Part shown: positions 58,835-64,000 of the stretch, piece after piece | Position numbering within the stretch: position 1 is the first letter of the stretch | Layout: the number at the start of each line of letters is the position of its first letter | DNA from: Metallyticus violacea | Taxonomy: Eukaryota > Arthropoda > Insecta > Mantodea > Metallyticidae | Direction: 5' to 3' | Length of the DNA stretch: 64,000 nucleotides | Assembly (NCBI GenBank): GCA_030762175.1 | Contig: CM060842.1 | Location: forward strand, 69,987,501-70,051,500 | The notes under the pieces: model-generated | Database searches by the model: none | The model's input: only the letters and a program-made list of their open reading frames with translations | Told to the model about the DNA's origin: nothing | Translations under genes and position numbers: made by a program

Positions 58835-59300
58835 ACTGCAGCAGGAATTTATTATGGCCCCACAGTTGGTCGACAATTTGAAACGGTTATTATGGTTGTT
58901 CCAATGTTATGGGATCTCAGGGTAAATTTTGAACTGTTTTAATGACTTAAAGTCATTAGGGGGGAAGGAGATTGTTCACTGTATTAATAAAGTCCGGCAC
59001 TGGCTGAATATTTACTTTATTTTACAACTTGGCAGGTTACTTCCTCACTGCTCGTCGCTGACTTCACTACTCACTTAGACTGACTTTAGAATCACCTTAA
59101 CATGACTTACAATCCTTCGACCGCTTTCAAATGACTTAGACTAGTTGCTTTCGAATGACTTAGGCTGCCTGCTCCCGTATATCTCTTGAGTGAATCCTCT
59201 CGTGTGTCTCTCGTATCTCTACCGCGTGTCTCTCACTTCTGCCCTCCAGTTTTCTACCACATCGCCACGCCTCTCGCCAAATTAAATTCCCTCGTATATT
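58835..59300 (+). repeat. Possible degenerate family G copy 3 with short tandem motif array
   Basis: GACAATTTGAAACGGTTATTA followed by GGGATCTCAGGG faintly echoes the left part of the repeats at 8105 and 37745. The right half (about 59070-59170) repeats TGACTTAG/GACTTAC-like units, comparable to the CTGAACTG-rich part of copy 2. The conserved core of the other two copies is absent. Confidence 0.3.
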
Positions 59301-61818
59301 ATCCTATTTCCGTGTTATTTGTTCGTCATTAGCTATCTTAAAAATATTTATTTGTATCTAAGTTCTCCTTATTCGTTGACTTTTATCCGATGCCCATTGG
59401 CTAGAATTCTTCTCTACAATGTCTTCCCACGAGCCTGAATTTTCCAATAACAGCCTGTCATAAATTTCGGCACTTTCCTTACATGCTGATTTCTATTGAA
59501 CAATCTTTTGCCTCCTTTAGCTTGTAGATTTCCAAATGTTCCCAGAGATAACGCACGTAGTTATGGGTGGTTTTTAATACCTTGTACCCCCGGCTTGCCT
59601 ATAATAAAACATTTTCGTCTCCATTCTGACATTTTCATTTTCTCTTAAATGATATATATATTGAATATCTCTTCTCTTTGGTTTTCTATTTCATTCATTT
59701 AGCCTTTTAACATTTTTTATCTTAAATAATTGGTGAGTAGGTATTTTCAATGAATTTATTTAGCACCCTGTTAAGAATATTATGATCAAAATACCTATTT
59801 GCACACAGTTCAAAATTTAAGTCATAAAGAAAAATATACATGGATTACTCAAAATGTTAGTTTTCCTGCAGATGCAATAAATTACAGTTGAGGACTTTTA
59901 TAGAACATTTAAACAGTGCATTAAATTGTACTAAAAACCAAATACTGATGAAAGTTTAGCTGTACATTGGATCACATTGTGACCTTTGTGCCCGATAGTG
60001 ATTTTGTAATGGGTAATGGAAAGCAGGTATGCAAATGTTGAATCACTACACACAGACGGTGGTTCGGTTCATCGGGAAAGGCAACCTTTGGCCTCCAATA
60101 GAACAAAAGAGAAAATAAAGAAAAATACGCAAGAGAAGGTAAAAGAACTAAATGAATCGATATTACAGATGTAACTTTTTGCATGGATTAAAGGACAACT
60201 CACACACTGCTTTTTCCTTTAGCGGTGTCTGACATCTTCACTACTTAGGGCGGAGCATCGTAAAAATAGACATCAGCGGCCCTCAGATCAGTGGTTACCT
60301 AAGGTTCCCAATATTCACTTTTTAAAAGAAAAAAAAATCAGGAAAAACCTGCAAAAGAACTGAAAGGTATTTACTTGATCACAAAGGCGGTAAGCAATAA
60401 AATTACATCCGTAGTCGGCATTTTCAATCTCGTTTCCAAAATATTCTTTTGTATTTTTCTTTATGTGTAAATTATACGTTCCAAAATATTCTTTTGTATT
60501 TATATGTAAATAAAAATAAAATGTTTCCTTGAAAAAAATGGATAAAATAACAAGAAATAGATAAGCAGAAGTAATAGTAACAAATATTGCTATATTTCGA
60601 ATCGCTTGTGTTCTTCAAAAGCAGATGACGGGTGAAAGTGATAAAAGTAAATATAAAATCTACATCTACAGTACCCCTTCCGGCTGCAGGCTCATGTCCT
60701 TGCCAATGCTCTAAATGTGTTACCATCTAGCGTTCCTGAAAGTTATCTCTGAGATAAAGGGATAGCGGTTATATTTTTGTATAAAACTCGTACACCTCCT
60801 GGTTTATATCTTATTTGTCATATTTCTCTTTCTACCTTATTTTTGTATTTTTTTTTTTATTAATGATACATTTCTCTCTTATTTTTCCTCTCGCGCCATT
60901 TCCCTCTTGTTGCTTGTTTTTATCCATTTTCACGCATTTTGTTACCTTCGAGATTCAATATTTACTTTTACCACCTTCACTGGTCTTTTGCCTTTGAAGC
61001 AGAAACACAAGTGGTTTGAAACGTAGCATGGTTTTTGTTACTGTTTAAGTGATTTGTGTATTTTTGCTTCTGTACTTCTTGCATTGTAATGTATCTTGTT
61101 TTCTCCGGTTAGGTACCCAAGGCATGGCTAGAAAGTGCAATAATTCTTGTTTTTAAGAAAAAATTGAGAATTGTGTTCCAATTGCAGAGAATTAACCATT
61201 TAAAACAAGAAATAAAGCATTAAAAGTAATACAACCACAATTGAATAATGTAACAGAATAAATGTTTTATAAAAAACTAATTGATTATAGAATAAACGAA
61301 TTCCGCACAGATTTGTATACCTCCTAATCAAATTGTAAAATAATACATAGAGGGCATAGCATTTCCATACATATGTGTGAAAGCCCATGATACTATTAGC
61401 GTTTGTTTTGACTGTTAATCTAACCACCGAAGTGAAACTATGCATCATCGCTATTGAAAATTAACAAGTGATCGACTTCATTAACGTTCCATATGTGTAC
61501 GACATCTCTACACACACTGAAAAATTTTCGGTGTAGTTCATTAACATCCTGTACATATATCTAATAGAGAAAAAGATAACGGTCATTAGAGAAGTATTGC
61601 TCAATACTAAACAGACTATGCAATTCTTTTAAATGGCATGCACAAACACAAAATACTCTTAAAAAGTCTACATTTCTAAACGGGTTGCTTCTTGAAAAAA
61701 GACTTTGACCCGAAATGTAGAATGTTTTAAGTTTGCTTTGTGTTTGTCGGTGCTTTTTAAAAGTGTTGAAGAAACTTTACATATATTGTGTGGAATCATA
61801 GCACCGCGACCTGGAGAT
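59301..61818. other. No gene recognised; 45-bp tandem duplication
   Basis: TTCCAAAATATTCTTTTGTA followed by TTT occurs exactly at 60434-60456 and again at 60479-60501 (period 45). The rest is AT-rich, with short frames (59972-60184, 60472-60726, 60815-60997, 61200-61448) that are not recognised. Confidence 0.5.
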
Positions 61819-61825
61819 GTGCCAG

Positions 61826-62100
61826 ATTTTTTTTAATGGCGTTAAACTCTTGTTTTTACTACTGAGGCACCACAGGCGGTAGACACGGATGATACATGAG
61901 ATGAAATGATATATTGGGAAAGGATATTTTTTAAGAAAGGAAACGTTCCAGGCCTAAGTTTAGGGTACCTCCCAGGCATTTGCCATTTATGAGGACTGAG
62001 GAAAACCTGGAAAAAACCTCAGTCAGGGTGGACGGTCCTGGTGTGAATCGAACCCCAGATCTCCCGCTCACGAGTCCGTGCCTTGGCAACTCAACCGCCC
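61826..62100 (-). mobile_element. SINE family 2, minus-strand copy
   Basis: The minus strand has a head with A-box-like GAGTTGCCAAGGCACGGAC and B box GGGTTCGATTCAC, followed by the family body (GACCGTCCACCCTGACTGAG, TAAACTTAGGCCTGGAACG, GTGGTGCCTCAGTAGTAAAA). The short 3' A tail is seen as T8 at about 61826-61834. GTGCCAG occurs at 61819-61825 and at 62101-62107, a plausible 7-base target-site duplication. It is less well preserved than the copy at 39839. Confidence 0.85.
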
Positions 62101-62107
62101 GTGCCAG

Positions 62108-63225
62108 TATGAAGGATGATGACTTGTCCAAATGAGCTCAAGGGACTTTGTAGCCGAAGTTTCCCAAACATTCACCCAAAGAGCTGAGGGGAAAACCCCT
62201 GAAAAAAAAAAACTAATTTAGGAAACTAAACCAATTGAAGTTGAACCGGCCTCGAGCATGGGAAGCGCAAAAGCTATTCCTAAATGATGATAAATCTGGA
62301 TGTTTATAGCTATGGCGTAACAGGTACAATAAATCAAAACTATATGACTGGTAAAGAATACCTCACTGTGCTAACAATACATAAGTAAAGGTAAAAACTT
62401 GAATGATATTCATGCACAAGGACTGCAACTCTAGTAGTATTCAAATGCTGTACAATTTATGTGACTCGGCGAGCCATGTTTTTTTTAAAGAAAAGGCGTA
62501 TCGTAAATTTGTATGGACATCGAAATACTCTCCTTTTCGAATTATTTTCCCATTCAAAGTCACTATTACTGCATTTGAGTTAAGCGGAAGACGTCTTCGC
62601 CCACGTTGCATCTAGAGCACATTTCGCAGGCAAATGCTGAAGGTATAATTTTCATTCATTTGTGTTACCTTACGACCCTTCTTCAAAACTCGAGCGGACC
62701 CATTTCCCTTTTTGCTCGCTTTGCTATAGGGCGAGGATGAAAGGAATACTAATAAGGACAGTGTGAAAGGACGGTCGTGACCTGTATAAGGTACCAGCAT
62801 CTGAAAGAATTTGGGAGCCAATAAAAGAAGTCTTTAAATCCGTCTACTCTACTAAGAATCGAACTTGGATCACTCAGAATATTAAGGAAGAGCAGCTATT
62901 GTGCAGGCTTCAGTCTATACCCCAAGGTGCACTTTCTAAAGACGTGGCTTATGAAAGGGTTTCACTTTTATTTTAGCCTGCTTTCCTTCACTTCAGATTC
63001 TGTGAAAAAGAGGCAGTAGTTCCGTTTCCTACAAAGGCAAACACTTATGCGGGTCTTTTGCTCTATACATATTACACAGTAATAGTTTTGGTATATTTAA
63101 ATTCGTTATGTTATAACTATTTGTCTACAGAACGTGTCTTGCCTCGTATTTTTCTGTTGTAACTGATCAGGCTATGAAATCAACGTCAACATAAGTCGTC
63201 ATTCAGTTCTTCGTAATTTTGTTTG
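62108..63225. other. No gene recognised
   Basis: AT-rich sequence. A GAGGGGAAAACCCC hairpin lies at about 62188-62201 beside an A run. A weak B-box-like GTTCGATTCTT (minus strand, near 62850) has no convincing tRNA context. Confidence 0.45.
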
Positions 63226-63324
63226 GAGAAAGACACAAAAAAGATCTAGGGAAATTAACAAACAGAAAATAAAGGGAGAAAGACACAAGAAAGATCTGGT
63301 AATTAACCAACAGGAAATAAAGGC
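63226..63324. repeat. 50-bp tandem duplication
   Basis: Unit 1 (63226-63275) and unit 2 (63276-about 63324) share GAGAAAGACACAA, AAGATCTAG/AAGATCTGG, AATTAAC and AACAG(A/G)AAATAAAGG in the same order, with a few differences. Possibly a recent replication slippage event. Confidence 0.88.
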
Positions 63325-64000
63325 AGAATGCATAGGGAAAAGATCACTTAGGTTGGGCAACGAACTTAAAAGCAGACGGTGCAGAAAAATGCATGTGTAT
63401 TGTACGAGTTCTCGAAGTAGATCAGGTCTAGCATGGATTGCATTGGGAAATGGAAGGCGACTAAAATAACAGTTGAAACTTAATAGAGAATATGTGCTTT
63501 TTGTCGAGACAGATAAAAATATAAGTACGTTCTAACGGACTGTCCGGGTACCAAACAGTGGATGTGACTGCTTTTGGAGCTAAGTTTGTTAAGCTAAATA
63601 GGGATAGGTTAGCATATTGGAATCTTTTGCACAGGCCAAGGCTTGATTCTTTTCCATACTTTGAGTAGACGGGCTCTTTGGGTTTGAATATGTGCGCGCG
63701 CGTATATTTATGTCTATGCATAAGTCTGTAACTGTAAATACATTTAATTTGAAGTGGACATTTTTTTCCCCTATATGTATCTGTGTAATGAATAGCATGT
63801 ACTGCCCCTGTGAATGATTATGTATAAATATTTATTGTAAATATTTAGCAATAAATACACATTGCTGCTACTTCTTTTATGATTAATTTTGCATGAAGAA
63901 TGTGTAAAACCAATACTAATACAAATTTAAAAGACAAGAGCAGAATGCATAACATCGTAGTAATAGCTGCAGGAAAATATCGAAGGGAGAGCTAATACTT
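63325..64000. other. No gene recognised
   Basis: AT-rich to the window edge. Overlapping minus-strand frames at 63461-63798 are not recognised. A short GTGCGCGCGCG run lies at about 63690. Confidence 0.5.

Noticed and set aside
62820..62885. tRNA-like sequence near AAGAATCGAACTTGGATC
   Set aside because: Only a weak B-box resemblance. No A box at the right distance.
1..64000. Prokaryotic systems (operons, CRISPR, phage, toxin-antitoxin)
   Set aside because: The window is eukaryotic: split receptor exon, SINEs, LINE and mariner relics, and no dense open frames or ribosome-binding sites.

Overview
The window looks like a gene-poor, AT-rich stretch of a large insect genome. The only conventional gene sequence I can support is one coding exon at 16730-16981 on the plus strand. 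It encodes part of the extracellular amino-terminal domain of a kainate-type ionotropic glutamate receptor (insect KaiR/GRIK-like) and has consensus splice sites and phase 1 on both sides. No other exon of this gene can be recognised, so the window is read as one exon within introns of at least 16 kb upstream and 47 kb downstream. The insect assignment rests on the receptor sequence, mariner/IS630-like and non-LTR relics, and tRNA-derived SINEs. A cockroach- or termite-like large genome is a guess.

The rest is mostly mobile-element debris. (1) tRNA-derived SINEs. Family 1 has a Glu/Val-like head and a conserved core (copies at 15747, 25392 and 52796). Family 2 has a class II Leu/Ser-like head (10942, 36108, 39839 and 61826). 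A diverged third type lies at about 2000. Several copies keep 7-13 bp target-site duplications, two of them with 5' truncation, as expected of target-primed reverse transcription. (2) TA-flanked MITE-like elements in several families: A (5472, 19755, 25827), B (18390-18977), C (24607-24780) and E (55435-56101). A further inverted-repeat family, D (34275, 47018), has a tRNA-like segment near one end. (3) Mariner/IS630-Tc1 transposase relics at 11600-12165 (+), 32785-33425 (-), 31262-31495 (+) and 48610-48880 (+), and a pogo/Tigger-like zinc-finger tail at 40560. (4) Non-LTR retrotransposon relics at 9560 (+), 13920 (-), 27902 (-) and 43100-43970 (-). (5) Local tandem duplications and microsatellites.

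Layout: 0-16 kb, intron with SINEs, tandem duplications, a mariner relic and LINE relics; 16.7-17.0 kb, the receptor exon; 17-64 kb, intron with most of the MITEs, paired repeat families and transposase remnants. No rRNA, functional tRNA, CRISPR, operon or prokaryote-type system is visible. The most unusual items are the paired composite repeats of the transposase-containing family (30.9 and 48.3 kb), the D elements with a tRNA-like box, the internally collapsed mariner at 33 kb and the subterminal motif clusters of element E. Family assignments were made by reading translations by eye, without database searches.
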